Source: Helicobacter turcicus (lineage in GTDB: Bacteria; Campylobacterota; Campylobacteria; Campylobacterales; Helicobacteraceae). From it: 64,000 bases of DNA. Positions within the stretch are counted from its first letter, which is position 1. Each line of letters begins with the position of its first letter. Positions 37,871-48,271 of this stretch are shown in pieces. Where the stretch lies: NCBI RefSeq assembly GCF_019711685.1, contig NZ_JAIGYQ010000002.1, positions 166,437-230,436 on the forward strand, read 5' to 3'. A program made the translations under genes and the position numbers. The notes below the pieces were generated by a model. It was not told the origin of the DNA. It made no database searches and saw nothing but the letters and a program-made list of their open reading frames with translations.

Positions 37871-40800
37871 ATGTTTTCAAAATTCTTTATTAATCGTCCT
37901 GTTTTAGCAATGGTAATGTCTATTATTATTGTGATTGCGGGTTCGCTCTCAATCTTTTCACTTGCTGTGGAAGAATATCCGCAAGTTACCCCTCCTCAAG
38001 TTGTTGTGCAGGCAACTTACCCTGGAGCTAGCGCAGAAGTGATTTCAAGTGGTGTAGCAAGTGTTTTGGAAAATAGTATTAATGGGGTTGAGGGAATGTT
38101 GTATATGCAATCTTCTTCAACTTCTAGCGGGGTGCTATCTATTAATATTTATTTTACTAATGAAACTGATCCAGACCAAGCAACGATTAATGTAAATAAT
38201 AGAGTGCAAGCAGTTTTAAGTCAGCTACCCCAAGAAGTGCAAAGAATGGGGGTTACTGTTGAGAAACGTTCTTCTACGATTCTTGCTGTGTATTCTCTCT
38301 CTTCAGATACTCCAAGCCATGATGCAGTTTTTATTGCAAATTATGCAACGATTAATATTTTAGATGAGTTAAAAAGGATTCCAGGTGTTGGAGATGCGGC
38401 ATTGTTTAGCCGTTCGGAATATTCAATGCGTATTTGGCTTGCTCCTGATAAACTGACTAAATATAATTTAACCCCTGCTGAAGTGATTGCAACCGTGCAA
38501 GAGCAAAACTCACAATTTGCAGTGGGTGCATTTGGACAAGAACCCATTAGAAAAGATTTAGATTTTACTTATTCTGTAACAACACAGGGGCGCTTTACTA
38601 GTGCTGAAGAGTTTGGTGAGATTTTAATTCGCACAAATCCTGATGGTTCTTCTCTACGCTTAAGGGATGTTGCTAAAGTCTCTTTGGGGGCAGAGGATTA
38701 TAGTGTTAATGCCTTTTATAATGGCAAACCAGCAGTTGCTTTTGGTGTGTTTTTGCAACCTGGAGCAAATGCGCTTAATGTTGCAAAAAGTGTGAGCGCA
38801 AAGCTTGAAGAGCTATCTAAAAATTTTCCTGATGGCTTAGAATATGCGATTCCTTATGATACAACAGCATTTGTTAATGTTTCCGTAAAAGAAGTGATCA
38901 AAACCTTTATTGAAGCAATTGTGCTTGTTGTGATTGTGATTTATTTCTTTTTACAGAATTTTAGAGCGACAATTATTCCTGTCTTAGCTGTGCCTGTTTC
39001 TATTATTGGTGCATTTGCAGGAATGTATATTTTAGGATTCTCTATTAATCTCTTAACGCTTTTTGGCTTGATTCTAGCCATTGGAATTGTAGTTGATGAT
39101 GCAATTATTGTCATTGAAAATGTTGAACGGCTAATCCATGAGGAAAAGCTTTCTGTTAAAGATGCTACAACAAAAGCAATGGAAGAAATTGCAAGCCCTG
39201 TAATTGCCATTGTTTTAGTACTTTCAGCAGTGTTTATTCCTGTTGCGTTTATTGGTGGGTTTGCAGGGGAAATTTATAAGCAATTTGCGATTACTATTGT
39301 AATTTCTGTGATTATCTCTGGATTTGTAGCACTGACACTTACCCCAGCACTTTGTGTATCTTTGTTAAAAACAAAAGAGCCTAAGCCTTTTTGGATTGTG
39401 AAAAAATTCAATACTTTTTTTGATTGGCTCACACAGCAATTTACGCAAAAAGTAGCACACGCAATTCGCCGTGGCACTTTATATGTAATTTTATTTGTGG
39501 GGCTTATTGGAATCACTTATGGTTTATTTACAAGAGTGCCTACTGGGCTTGTGCCTTCAGAAGATAAAGGAGTATTGCTTATTTCCATGAAATTACCTCC
39601 TGCAACGGCACTCTCAAAAACTACTGATGTTGCTTCTTTTATGGAGCAAACGGTTAGAAATCATCCTGATACAGAATCCATTATGGCACTTGCAGGATAT
39701 GATTTGTTATCAAGTGCTGTTAGGACATTTGGGGGGGCTGCGTTTGTGAAGTTAAAAGATTGGGATTTGCGCAAAGGGGATAGCCAACATTCTCAAGCTA
39801 TTGCAAATACTTTAACAGGGCAACTAATGCGGAATCCTAATGCAATAATTTTTGCATTAAATCCACCACCCATTATGGGACTTAGCTTAACAGATGGTTT
39901 TGAAATGTATGTGCAAGATAGAACTGGTGGTTCTATTGAAAATTTGCAAAAATACACACAAGAAATTCTACAAAAGGCAACACAAAGAAAAGAGCTAACA
40001 AGTGTTAGAACAACCTTGAGTGCTGATGTGCCACAATATAATGTGCAACTTGATAGACAAAAAGCAAAGTCTTTAGGGATTAATATTAATGATATTTTTT
40101 CAACATTGCAGGCAACTTTTGGTTCTTACTATGTGAATGATTTTAATCTTTATGGGAGAACTTATAAGGTCAATATTCAATCCGATAGTGCTTTTAGGGA
40201 GAGTCCAGAAGATTTACGTAATGTGTTTGTGCGCTCAAGCAATGGAGATTTAGTTCCAATTAGTGCGCTTGTAACCTTTAAAAGAATCATTGCTCCAGAT
40301 ATTTTAGAAAGATTTAATCTTTTTCCATCGGCTAAGCTAATGGGGGATGCAGCGGCTGGGTATTCTTCAGGAGATGCGCTAAAAGCTATTGAAGAAGTGG
40401 CTCAAGAGGTTTTGCCAGAGGGTTATACGATTGCTTGGTCGGGGACTTCTTATCAAGAAAAAGCAAGCAGCAATACAGGTTATCTTGCTTTTGTTTTTGG
40501 TTTAATTTTTGTGTTTTTGATTTTAGCAGCGCAATATGAGCGGTGGCTTATGCCAATGGCAGTTTTAACAGCTGTTCCTTTTGCTGTTTTTGGGGCGATT
40601 TTTGCCACTTGGCTTAGAGGTTTAAATGCGGATATTTATTTTAATATCGGACTTGTAATGCTGATTGCTCTTTCTGCAAAAAATGCAATTTTGATTATTG
40701 AATTTGCAATGCAAGCAAGAGAAGTGGAAGGCAAGGATATTTACGATTCTGCAATTGAGGCAGCTCGCCTTAGATTTCGTCCTATTGTTATGACTTCTTT

Positions 40801-40999
40801 AGCCTTTACCATAGGAGTTTTGCCTCTTGCAATTAGCACAGGAGCAGGAGCAGCAAGTCGTCATGCAATAGGGACAGGTGTAATTGGAGGTATGATTGCT
40901 GCAACATTTATTGCAACTTTCTTTATCCCTTTATTTTATACCTATTTTGCGCGTTTTAGTGAGTTTATTGCGAATTTAAGGGGAAAAAATGAATCCTAA
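37871..40999 (+). CDS. cmeB: RND multidrug efflux transporter (CmeB-like)
   Basis: This 1042-residue inner-membrane proton/drug antiporter of the HAE1 family has twelve membrane helices and two large periplasmic loops. The N-terminus is FFINRPVLAMVMSIIIVIAGSLS. The TM4 region GIVVDDAIIVIENVER contains the two aspartates of the proton relay. It pumps bile salts and antibiotics with CmeA and CmeC. A G7 run lies at 39731-39737. The last 11 bases overlap cmeC. Confidence 0.95.
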   Translation: MFSKFFINRPVLAMVMSIIIVIAGSLSIFSLAVEEYPQVTPPQVVVQATYPGASAEVISSGVASVLENSINGVEGMLYMQSSSTSSGVLSINIYFTNETDPDQATINVNNRVQAVLSQLPQEVQRMGVTVEKRSSTILAVYSLSSDTPSHDAVFIANYATINILDELKRIPGVGDAALFSRSEYSMRIWLAPDKLTKYNLTPAEVIATVQEQNSQFAVGAFGQEPIRKDLDFTYSVTTQGRFTSAEEFGEILIRTNPDGSSLRLRDVAKVSLGAEDYSVNAFYNGKPAVAFGVFLQPGANALNVAKSVSAKLEELSKNFPDGLEYAIPYDTTAFVNVSVKEVIKTFIEAIVLVVIVIYFFLQNFRATIIPVLAVPVSIIGAFAGMYILGFSINLLTLFGLILAIGIVVDDAIIVIENVERLIHEEKLSVKDATTKAMEEIASPVIAIVLVLSAVFIPVAFIGGFAGEIYKQFAITIVISVIISGFVALTLTPALCVSLLKTKEPKPFWIVKKFNTFFDWLTQQFTQKVAHAIRRGTLYVILFVGLIGITYGLFTRVPTGLVPSEDKGVLLISMKLPPATALSKTTDVASFMEQTVRNHPDTESIMALAGYDLLSSAVRTFGGAAFVKLKDWDLRKGDSQHSQAIANTLTGQLMRNPNAIIFALNPPPIMGLSLTDGFEMYVQDRTGGSIENLQKYTQEILQKATQRKELTSVRTTLSADVPQYNVQLDRQKAKSLGININDIFSTLQATFGSYYVNDFNLYGRTYKVNIQSDSAFRESPEDLRNVFVRSSNGDLVPISALVTFKRIIAPDILERFNLFPSAKLMGDAAAGYSSGDALKAIEEVAQEVLPEGYTIAWSGTSYQEKASSNTGYLAFVFGLIFVFLILAAQYERWLMPMAVLTAVPFAVFGAIFATWLRGLNADIYFNIGLVMLIALSAKNAILIIEFAMQAREVEGKDIYDSAIEAARLRFRPIVMTSLAFTIGVLPLAISTGAGAASRHAIGTGVIGGMIAATFIATFFIPLFYTYFARFSEFIANLRGKNES

Positions 41000-42413
41000 A
41001 ATTTACAAAGTGAGTTTAAGTATTGCCACAATTTTGGTTTTAGGTTTTAGTGGTTGTTCGCTATCGCCAAAATATTCACAGCCTTTAATTAATGTTCCAG
41101 ATTCTAAAGAGGTATCACAAAGTACCCAAGCAATGGAAATTAAAGAGAAATGGTGGGAGGATTTTGGTGATGTACATTTAAATGCTTTTGTAGAAGAAGC
41201 CTTAGCAAACAATTATGATTTACTTGTTGCAATGGAACGTATAGAGCAAGCACGTGCACAATGGAGCTATGCAAGAAGCGATCGTTATCCTAGCTTAAAA
41301 GCGCAAGGTGAGGCAAAGCGGAATCGCAAAAATATTGATTTGGGAAAGAGGGAGAATTATAATGATTTTTCTCTTAGTGCGGTGCTTAGTTTTGAACTTG
41401 ATTTATGGGGTAGGGTTAGGGATTCTAATAGAAGTGCTTTAGCAAAACTTCTTGCGCTCAAGGCAAATGGAGATATGGTGCGTTTGAGCTTGATTGCAAA
41501 TGTAATGCAGAGCTACTTTGGTGTCTTAACGTTAAATAATCAAGTGCAAATTTCTCAAAATACGTTAAAGAGTCGCACAGAAAATTATGAATATCGTAAA
41601 AAAGAGTTTGAAGCAGGTAAGATTTCAGAGATTGATATGCAACAAGCAAGGTCTGAAATGGCAAACGTTAAAGCGCAGTTACAAAGTCTTTTAATGGAGC
41701 AAAATTCTGCACAAAGTGCATTTTTAATCTTATTAGGACGTGATGGTAAGGGTGTGTTTGAAAATAAGATTCCAAACGCACCACAAGCTTTGGTAAATGT
41801 TCCTAGCATACAGGCAGGTTTGCCATCAAGTATTTTGCAAAAACGTCCAGATATTGAGGCAGCAGAGCAGAATCTAAAAGCGGCGAATTTTTCTATTGGC
41901 GTAGCACGTAGTGCCTATTTTCCAACGATTTCTCTAACTGGACTTTTTGGCTATGCAAGTCCGCAGTTAAATGAGCTTATTAGAACTTCAAATTCTACTT
42001 GGAATTTTGGAGGAAACTTCATACAGAATCTTTTAGATTTTGGGCGAACAAGTGCAAATGTGGATTTAGCAAAGTCGCAATATAGAGAAATGTTATTAAC
42101 TTATGGGCAGACTGTGCGCACAGCATTTGGCGAAGTTAGAGAAAGTTTATTTAATGTGCAAACAACAAGTGAGCGACTAAGTAGTTTAAAAGAACGTGTT
42201 GATGCGTTGCAACGCACACTAGAGCTTGCAAATTTACGCTATGCAGAGGGTTATACAAATTACCTTGAAGTCCTAAGTACGCAAGGTGCGCTTTTTGCTG
42301 CGGAATTAGAACAAGAAGGTGCGAAACTAGAATCTCTAAGTGCAACAATTGGTTTGTATAAAGCATTTGGTGGTGGCTGGGATAAAAAGAAATTTGAAGA
42401 ATCTAAACGTTAA
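40989..42413 (+). CDS. cmeC: RND efflux outer-membrane channel (CmeC-like)
   Basis: This TolC/NodT-family outer membrane lipoprotein has signal peptide and lipobox FSGCS (about residues 20-24) and two OEP repeats. Typical segments include WWEDFGDVHLNAFVEEALANNYDL and LQKRPDIEAAEQNLKAANFSIGVARSAYFP. It trimerises to form the exit duct for CmeAB. It overlaps cmeB and ends the operon, followed by a terminator hairpin. Confidence 0.94.
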   Translation: MNPKIYKVSLSIATILVLGFSGCSLSPKYSQPLINVPDSKEVSQSTQAMEIKEKWWEDFGDVHLNAFVEEALANNYDLLVAMERIEQARAQWSYARSDRYPSLKAQGEAKRNRKNIDLGKRENYNDFSLSAVLSFELDLWGRVRDSNRSALAKLLALKANGDMVRLSLIANVMQSYFGVLTLNNQVQISQNTLKSRTENYEYRKKEFEAGKISEIDMQQARSEMANVKAQLQSLLMEQNSAQSAFLILLGRDGKGVFENKIPNAPQALVNVPSIQAGLPSSILQKRPDIEAAEQNLKAANFSIGVARSAYFPTISLTGLFGYASPQLNELIRTSNSTWNFGGNFIQNLLDFGRTSANVDLAKSQYREMLLTYGQTVRTAFGEVRESLFNVQTTSERLSSLKERVDALQRTLELANLRYAEGYTNYLEVLSTQGALFAAELEQEGAKLESLSATIGLYKAFGGGWDKKKFEESKR

Positions 42414-42459
42414 GTTTCAGCGTTAAGTTTCTTGGATTTTAGTTTTTAATTTTTAAGGT

Positions 42460-42480
42460 TGGAATCCTTTTTGGATTCCA
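42460..42480 (+). terminator. Terminator hairpin after cmeC
   Basis: Perfect 8-base arms TGGAATCC / GGATTCCA enclose a T5 loop, followed by TATTTT. The stem consists of two inverted copies of the word GGAATCC, which is strikingly frequent in the first 45 kb of the window. Confidence 0.65.
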
Positions 42481-42581
42481 TATTTTAACTTATGTTAAGG
42501 TTGTTTTATAAAGCACTAAACTTAAGTTTAAATTATGAAACTATAAACTTTGCAAAGGTTAATAAATACTAAAAATGCCTT

Positions 42582-43130
42582 TTATAGTACGCTTAAAGCA
42601 CCTAGAACAACACTAATAATACAACCTGCTAAAATTGTCGCATATTGGATTCCGCGATTTTTCTTGCTATTAAAGAGTGTAATCATTAAACCTGAGAGAT
42701 AAAGCAAAATTAAAGTTATTCCAAACCCAATAGCTAACACATCAAAATACCATTTTGCCTTTGCCTTATGGAGCATAATCATATCTCCCATAATAGAACG
42801 TTCAAGTGTTCTAATTGTATAAGTAGAATCTGCATTTTTTCTGATACTAGCACTATAATGTGTGCTGCCTATACTTAATGCACCATTTTTAGTTGTTTTT
42901 GGGGTTAAGTTTGAAGGAATGCTTAGGTTATTATCTTTTAGATATTGCACAAGTGCATTAATTTCCTCACCTTGCTCTATATTTTGTGTAAGTGTGTAAG
43001 TGTGTTCTGTTGCCCAGCTATTTTGATCAAATCCACTAATGTATAGGATTCCAGTAATTGCATACATTAATGCAATGGGCAAGAAGAACAAACTTAGATA
43101 AATATGAATGTTGCGAAATTGTTTTGTCAT
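42582..43130 (-). CDS. PepSY-associated membrane protein
   Basis: A 182-residue protein with an N-terminal transmembrane segment (about 10-30), a periplasmic PepSY-like domain of about 90 residues, and two C-terminal helices (about 125-180). The start RNIHIYLSLFFLPIALMYAITGILY is characteristic of PepSY-TM proteins. Related proteins are linked to iron reductase or flavin-dependent metal uptake; no partner gene is adjacent. Role unknown. Confidence 0.75.
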   Translation of the reverse strand: MTKQFRNIHIYLSLFFLPIALMYAITGILYISGFDQNSWATEHTYTLTQNIEQGEEINALVQYLKDNNLSIPSNLTPKTTKNGALSIGSTHYSASIRKNADSTYTIRTLERSIMGDMIMLHKAKAKWYFDVLAIGFGITLILLYLSGLMITLFNSKKNRGIQYATILAGCIISVVLGALSVL

Positions 43131-43257
43131 TAAAGACTCCTTTGAAAAATTTTATGGAAGTTTAATTGCAAAATGTGAAGAAAATGTTAATTATTACCCC
43201 TTAGTTTGTGAATAATTTGTTAAAATGAATCGTTGATTTTTGAACTTAAGGATTCCT

Positions 43258-45075
43258 ATGCGTTTTGTTGTATCCTTCTTTTTTGTATTGCTGTTTTTTG
43301 GAATGTTCGTAAATGCACAAACTTATAGTGGCTTTGCTTTGAGTGCGCAAGGGGAAATTAAATATAGGAATTTTAAGCATTTTGATTATGTTAATCCCAA
43401 TGCACCAAAAGGAGGACATATTAAACAATACGCACTAGGAAGTTATGATAGTTTTTATAATTTTTTGCCCAAAGGAGTGAGTGTTAAAGGCTTGGGATTG
43501 CTTTATGATACTTTAATGGTGCGTTCCTTTGACGAACCAAGTAGCCAATATGGGCTTGTTGCAAGACAAGTGCAGAGGGCAAAGGATAATACTTTTGTAA
43601 TCTTTCATTTAGATGAAAACGCACACTTTAACGATGGAAAAGAAATTACTGCCTTTGATGTGGAATTTAGTTTTAATACCATTGCAAAAGGAGACAATCC
43701 CTCAATGGTACGTTATTATGCAGATGTGAAAGATGTTATAGTAGTGGATAAATACACTGTGCGCTTTAATTTTAAGAACAATAAGAATCGTGAGTTAGCA
43801 TTAATTTTAGGAGACTTGCCAATTTTACCAAAACACTATTATCAAGCAGTAGATTTTAATGCGAATCTCTTAAGAATTCCACTAGGTAGTGGTCCTTATG
43901 TGATAGAATCTTTTGATGCAGGACGCAGTATAACTTATAAGCGTGTGGAGAAGTATTGGGCTAGAAACCACCCAACACGTATAGGGCATTTTAACTTTGA
44001 TAAAATCACTATTGATTATTACGAGAATGACGCAATTGCCCTAGAGGCTTTTAAGACTGGCAAATATGATTTTAGAGAAGAGATTAATGCAAGGAATTGG
44101 ACGCTAGGCTATAATGGAATTGCATTAAAAAATCAAGATATTCAAAAGCAGGAGTTTTTACATTTTCTACCAAGCGGAATGCAGGGTTTTGTATTTAATA
44201 TACGCAAAAATTTTTTTAGCGATAGGTGCGTAAGGGAAGCAATAGGGCTTGCATTTGATTTTGAATGGAGCAATAAGAATCTTTTTTATAATCAATACAC
44301 ACGTACAAAAAGTTTTTTTGAGAATTCAGAATATGCAAGTGTTGGGATTCCACTAGGTGCAGAATTAGAGCTGCTTGAGCCTTTTAGGAGGAGTTTGCCA
44401 CAAGAGCTTTTTACGCAAAGTTTTTCTTTACCGCAAAGTAAGGGTAATGGAGACAATAGGGAGAATTTAAAAAAAGCACAAGCATTATTAAAAGAGGCTG
44501 GGTATAGCCTTAAAAATGGTAAGCTGCAAAAAGATGGAAACCCTTTTGTGTTTGAATTATTGTTTGTTAGCCCAGAAATGGAACGTGTTGTGATTCCTTT
44601 TCAGAAAAATTTACAAACTTTAGGGATTGTAATGCAATTGCATAGAGTTGATGTTGCGCAGTATGTTAAGCGTTTGCGCAGTTTTGATTATGATATGATT
44701 GTAGGAGTATTTCCTCAAAGTTTATCGCCGGGTAATGAGCAGGCTTTTTTTTGGGGGAGTGAGGTGGCAGAGATAAAGGGGAGTCATAATTATGTCGGAG
44801 TAAGAAATAGTGTGGTAGATGCTTTAATCTCTAAGATTATCCAAGCTAAAAATCACAAAGAGTTAGTAATTAGTGTGCGTGCGCTTGATAGAGTGCTATT
44901 GTGGGAACATTATGTGATTCCGCATTTTCATACAAAAACTTTTCGTGTAGCATTTTGGAATTTTTTAGAGCATCCAAAAATTACTCCCATTTATGAAGTG
45001 GGTTTTGAGACTTGGTGGGTGGATTCTAAAAAGCTAGAAGAGATACAAAAGAAATATCCTAATTTTAGACGATAA
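43258..45075 (+). CDS. Peptide ABC transporter substrate-binding protein (YejA-like)
   Basis: This family 5 extracellular solute-binding protein is 605 residues from ATG 43258, which is preceded by AAGGA at good spacing; an in-frame TTG at 43240 is weaker. A signal peptide (first about 18 residues, cut near VNAQ) is followed by the YejA-type start KYRNFKHFDYVNPNAPKGG. Length and this motif fit YejA (oligopeptide/microcin C uptake) more than NikZ. No permease or ATPase genes follow, so it is an isolated binding protein. Confidence 0.85.
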   Translation: MRFVVSFFFVLLFFGMFVNAQTYSGFALSAQGEIKYRNFKHFDYVNPNAPKGGHIKQYALGSYDSFYNFLPKGVSVKGLGLLYDTLMVRSFDEPSSQYGLVARQVQRAKDNTFVIFHLDENAHFNDGKEITAFDVEFSFNTIAKGDNPSMVRYYADVKDVIVVDKYTVRFNFKNNKNRELALILGDLPILPKHYYQAVDFNANLLRIPLGSGPYVIESFDAGRSITYKRVEKYWARNHPTRIGHFNFDKITIDYYENDAIALEAFKTGKYDFREEINARNWTLGYNGIALKNQDIQKQEFLHFLPSGMQGFVFNIRKNFFSDRCVREAIGLAFDFEWSNKNLFYNQYTRTKSFFENSEYASVGIPLGAELELLEPFRRSLPQELFTQSFSLPQSKGNGDNRENLKKAQALLKEAGYSLKNGKLQKDGNPFVFELLFVSPEMERVVIPFQKNLQTLGIVMQLHRVDVAQYVKRLRSFDYDMIVGVFPQSLSPGNEQAFFWGSEVAEIKGSHNYVGVRNSVVDALISKIIQAKNHKELVISVRALDRVLLWEHYVIPHFHTKTFRVAFWNFLEHPKITPIYEVGFETWWVDSKKLEEIQKKYPNFRR

Positions 45076-45140
45076 GGAAAAGATTGGAAAGCTGTATAAA
45101 TGGCTTTAAAGCTCGTTTAAAGAAATTGTATTTTATGCTT

Positions 45141-45174
45141 AAAATTCCCTGACTTTTAATTTTAGGGAGTTTTG
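45141..45174 (+). terminator. Terminator hairpin after the yejA-like gene
   Basis: Arms AAAATTCCCT and AGGGAGTTTT pair over ten bases with one G-U, loop 13-14 bases, followed by a short T-rich stretch. Confidence 0.5.
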
Positions 45175-45458
45175 TAGAAAAAAGGGTGTAAAATAGGGTG
45201 TGCGCGGCTCTTAATATTTTTCTTTTATGTAGATATTTTGAATCCTTAAATTTGCTAGGAATATTAATTATTTTTGACGCATTGTGATTCCAAAAGCTTC
45301 TAGAGCATTAAAACAAAATTTAGAAATTTTTGATTTTGTGCTAGATTCTAAAGCAGCTAAAACAACTTGATAGGAATAAAATTTTTAGCTGGGATAGTCC
45401 CTAGGGGCTTAAAGTGAATTTATAAAACTTTTTAAAAAGACGCGCTAAAGGGTTGATT
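45175..45458. other. Intergenic junction between core region and defence island
   Basis: AT-rich sequence. A 29-codon open stretch (GTG 45284 to TGA) reads like part of a soluble protein (PKASRALKQNLEIFDFVLDSKAAKTT), but it has no ribosome binding site. It may be a decayed gene end at the island boundary. No tRNA or attachment site was recognised. Confidence 0.35.
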
Positions 45459-47335
45459 TTAATTTATGCTCAATGTGTTAATCATATCTTTAAGCTCCTC
45501 ATTATACCACTTGCTTCCCCATTTTTCATTGCTTTGAAGCACTTTTTGAAATTTAGGCAAAAGGCTTTGGTAGTTTAAATTGGATTGCAAGATTTCTATC
45601 AAATCAGTCGTGCTTAGTGGCAAAATTTTCATTCCTTCAATATGAGCTCTATCGTTTTCAAAATAACAATGTATCCTGCTTCTAAAATCATTCAATACAT
45701 TTTTATCTAAATAGGGCGCAATAAAGATTGCATAGCTTTGATTTTGCAAATTTGTATTTAAGCTCAAAAGCAAATTTCCTAAATGCCTTGAAACACTTTC
45801 CATTTCAGCTCTTCTTTGATTAGTTTTTTCGCTAAGAGTTACTTCTATCATTAGACTATGATTGTCATAAGTATAAACAAAATCTGCATTGCCTCCCACA
45901 GCGTGAGATTTTGGTAAAAGAGAGGAATCTAAACTTAAATTTGCTTCAAAAATTCTCTCAATTTTACTATCATCTATGTAATGCCAAGCAATTGCAACGA
46001 TATATTCAAAAATAGTAGGAACATTCGCCTCTGTGGTTGTTTTTTCTAAAATCTTTGCATCGTTTTTTCTTTCTTCAAAAAGCTTTAAAATTTCTATAAT
46101 ATTTGTTTTTGCGAATTTAGTCTGCAAGAGATTTTTAAGCTTTTCTTTGTCTTGTTTGTCTTTATAATTTTTTATATCTTGTGGTTTTGCAATCCCTAAT
46201 TCTTTGAAGTATTGCTTAAATTCTTTATCATCAAAATATTCACTTAAAAGATTTTGAGATATAGAATCTTGTGCGATTTTTTCTAGAATTTCTTTATATT
46301 TTGAATGCTTTAAAATTATCTTAAAAATAGTATTAAGCTCTACTTTATCATACTGAAATTCAAAAATACCAGTGAGATTTAAATATCTGCGGTTTAAATC
46401 TAAGTAGTCATTTAGGTTTGCCTGTATTCTTGCCTTAAAAATAAACTTAAAAAAGTTCTCTCCAAATTCATTCAAGCTTCCATTGTAAAAGTTTATTAAA
46501 TCTTTTATCTTTTCTTCTTTTTTGCTTTGCCTACTTAAATACGGTAAATATAGTTTTTTAAAATCCAAATAATCATCAGAACTCATAAGCCTTTCTAAAA
46601 TTTTTGAATCTTTGGAATTTATAAAAGGCAAAAATACTTCTTTTAGGGTTTTGATGATTGCTAAAGCAGTTTTTTCTCCTTTTGCAGTTTTAAAATAATG
46701 AGTTTTAAAAATATTTTTATTCAAATCATTTAAAAATAATTTTAAATTATTCTTATAAATAGAATCTTCTTCAAATAAAGTTGAGAATAAATTTTTATTT
46801 TTAAGAGATTGAATGAATAGCTCTGTATTTTTAAAATTATTCACAAGAGGTAAAAGTCTAAATATTTCAATATCTAAAGAACCATTAAAAGCTTTAAATA
46901 CTTCTAAATATTTGACAAATAACGATTCGTTATCAATACAAAGTGTAGTTTTCAAAAAAAGTAAAGAAATTAAATCAATCTGTAAGAAATTATTATTAAT
47001 TTTATAGCTTTGAGTTTTAATGAGATTTAGTAATTCATAGCCTTCTTTTGTAATGCGTTTTTGTTTTCTCTTGATGAGTTGGTAATCTTCTAATGGAGCG
47101 GATTTACTCTTGCATCTTTTGTGCCTAGATACGTGGTTTTGTTTTTAGATTCTAAAAGATTATTTTGTTCTAAAAGTTCTAAATATTTTATTTGTAATTT
47201 AGAATCATTAGCCCAAATATCTTCTTTGTGTGCATTAGAAAAAAGATATTCAAATAAAATGAGTTGAGTTTCAAAATTATAAAGCAAATTTTTTACCCTT
47301 AAGCTTGTGTTGCCAAAGTAATCATAACGCAGCAT
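45459..47335 (-). pseudogene. AlwI-family type IIS restriction endonuclease, frameshifted
   Basis: An 81-codon N-terminal part (ATG 47335, RBS AGGAG) ends in DARVNPLH at a stop near 47090. The remainder is open in another frame from LEDYQLIKRKQKRITKEG through to 45459, about 545 codons. The break falls in what should read NPL-x-LEDY, needing one extra base, and no homopolymer is present there. The C-terminal half has the PD-(D/E)XK pattern of the AlwI family: GGNADFVYTYDNHSLMIEVTLSEKTNQRRAE. Full length would be about 625 residues, close to known AlwI/BstNBI-type enzymes. It follows two methylases, completing a type IIS system. Target sequence cannot be read off. Confidence 0.72.
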
Positions 47336-47343
47336 ATATACTC

Positions 47344-48271
47344 CTAATAATTTGTGATAAGCACTTCTTGTGATAAAGTATTTTTTGTTTGATAATTGCA
47401 GTTAGTGTAATGAAAATTTAGAAAATGGGTTTTTAAATTTGAGTGTTTTTTGAGCCAATTTTGTAAAATTTTATGCTCTTTGCCCTTATGCAAAATCACA
47501 TTTGACAAGGCAAAGCGAATATTTTTTGCTTGAAGTAAGCTTAAAAATTCTAGCAAATCAAGCTCGTCTTGCAAAGTCCAAGCTTTGTTTTCATTATAGG
47601 GAGCGGTAGCGAGAAAATAAGGTGGGTCTATATAAATAAAATCCTTAGAATTTAAGAGGCTTAGATTAAAATCTCTAAAATCTTGATTTGAAATCTTTAT
47701 ATTTTTGATTTGTAAGTTTAAAACAAAACGCTTTAATTTTTTTTTGCATATTAGTGTTAAAATCCCTTTTTCCACAAGGCAAATTAAATACACCTTTGCT
47801 ATTAAATCTTATTTGATTGTTAAATGCAAAAATGACCAAAACAAAAAAATCAAATATATTTTTATTTTGATTATAACGATTCCTTAGTTGTAAAAACTTA
47901 TCTTTATTATAAGGAGCTAAACCTTTGCTACTATTGCATTTATAAAAATCATAACCCATTTCTGCAGTATGAGAGAGTTTAAAATCTTTGATAATATGAA
48001 AAATTTTCTTAAAAATTATTTCTATATTATGAGTTTGTAAATTTTCATACAATCTTATAAGTTCGCTTAAATTGTCATTTAAGATAATATTTTTAGCTTT
48101 TAAGTTTATCCCCACGCTTCCACCTCCGCAAAACAAATCAACTGCCGTGTTAATATCTTTGGGAAAAAGTGGCATTATTTGCCCTAAAAGTTTGAATTTA
48201 TTGCCTATATAATTAAGGGGGCTAGGGATAAAACCCTCTGCATATAAAAGAGCTTGTCTTATATCTGACAT
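47344..48271 (-). CDS. D12-class adenine-specific DNA methylase, phase-off at an A9 tract
   Basis: Two overlapping frames together make one D12-class N6-adenine methylase. The N-terminal part (to stop 47675) has the target start PLNYIGNKFKLLGQI and motif I DLFCGGGSVGINL. The C-terminal part has motif IV IYIDPPYFL and ends at 47344. They meet at an A9 tract (minus strand, 47737-47745). With eight A residues the reading continues MQKKLKRFVLNLQ and gives a 308-residue enzyme; with nine it stops after KSRF without motif IV. So the gene is inactive as sequenced but could switch on by slippage. It overlaps the upstream methylase by 13 bases. Confidence 0.82.
47737..47745. repeat. A9/T9 slippage tract in the D12 methylase
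   Basis: Nine T on the plus strand (A9 in the gene) exactly where the two halves of the methylase change frame. A8 or A11 restores one open frame. Confidence 0.75.

Noticed and set aside
43258..45075. Nickel-binding NikZ
   Set aside because: The NPNAPKGG start and length of about 605 residues fit YejA-like oligopeptide binding proteins better, and no nik permease genes follow.
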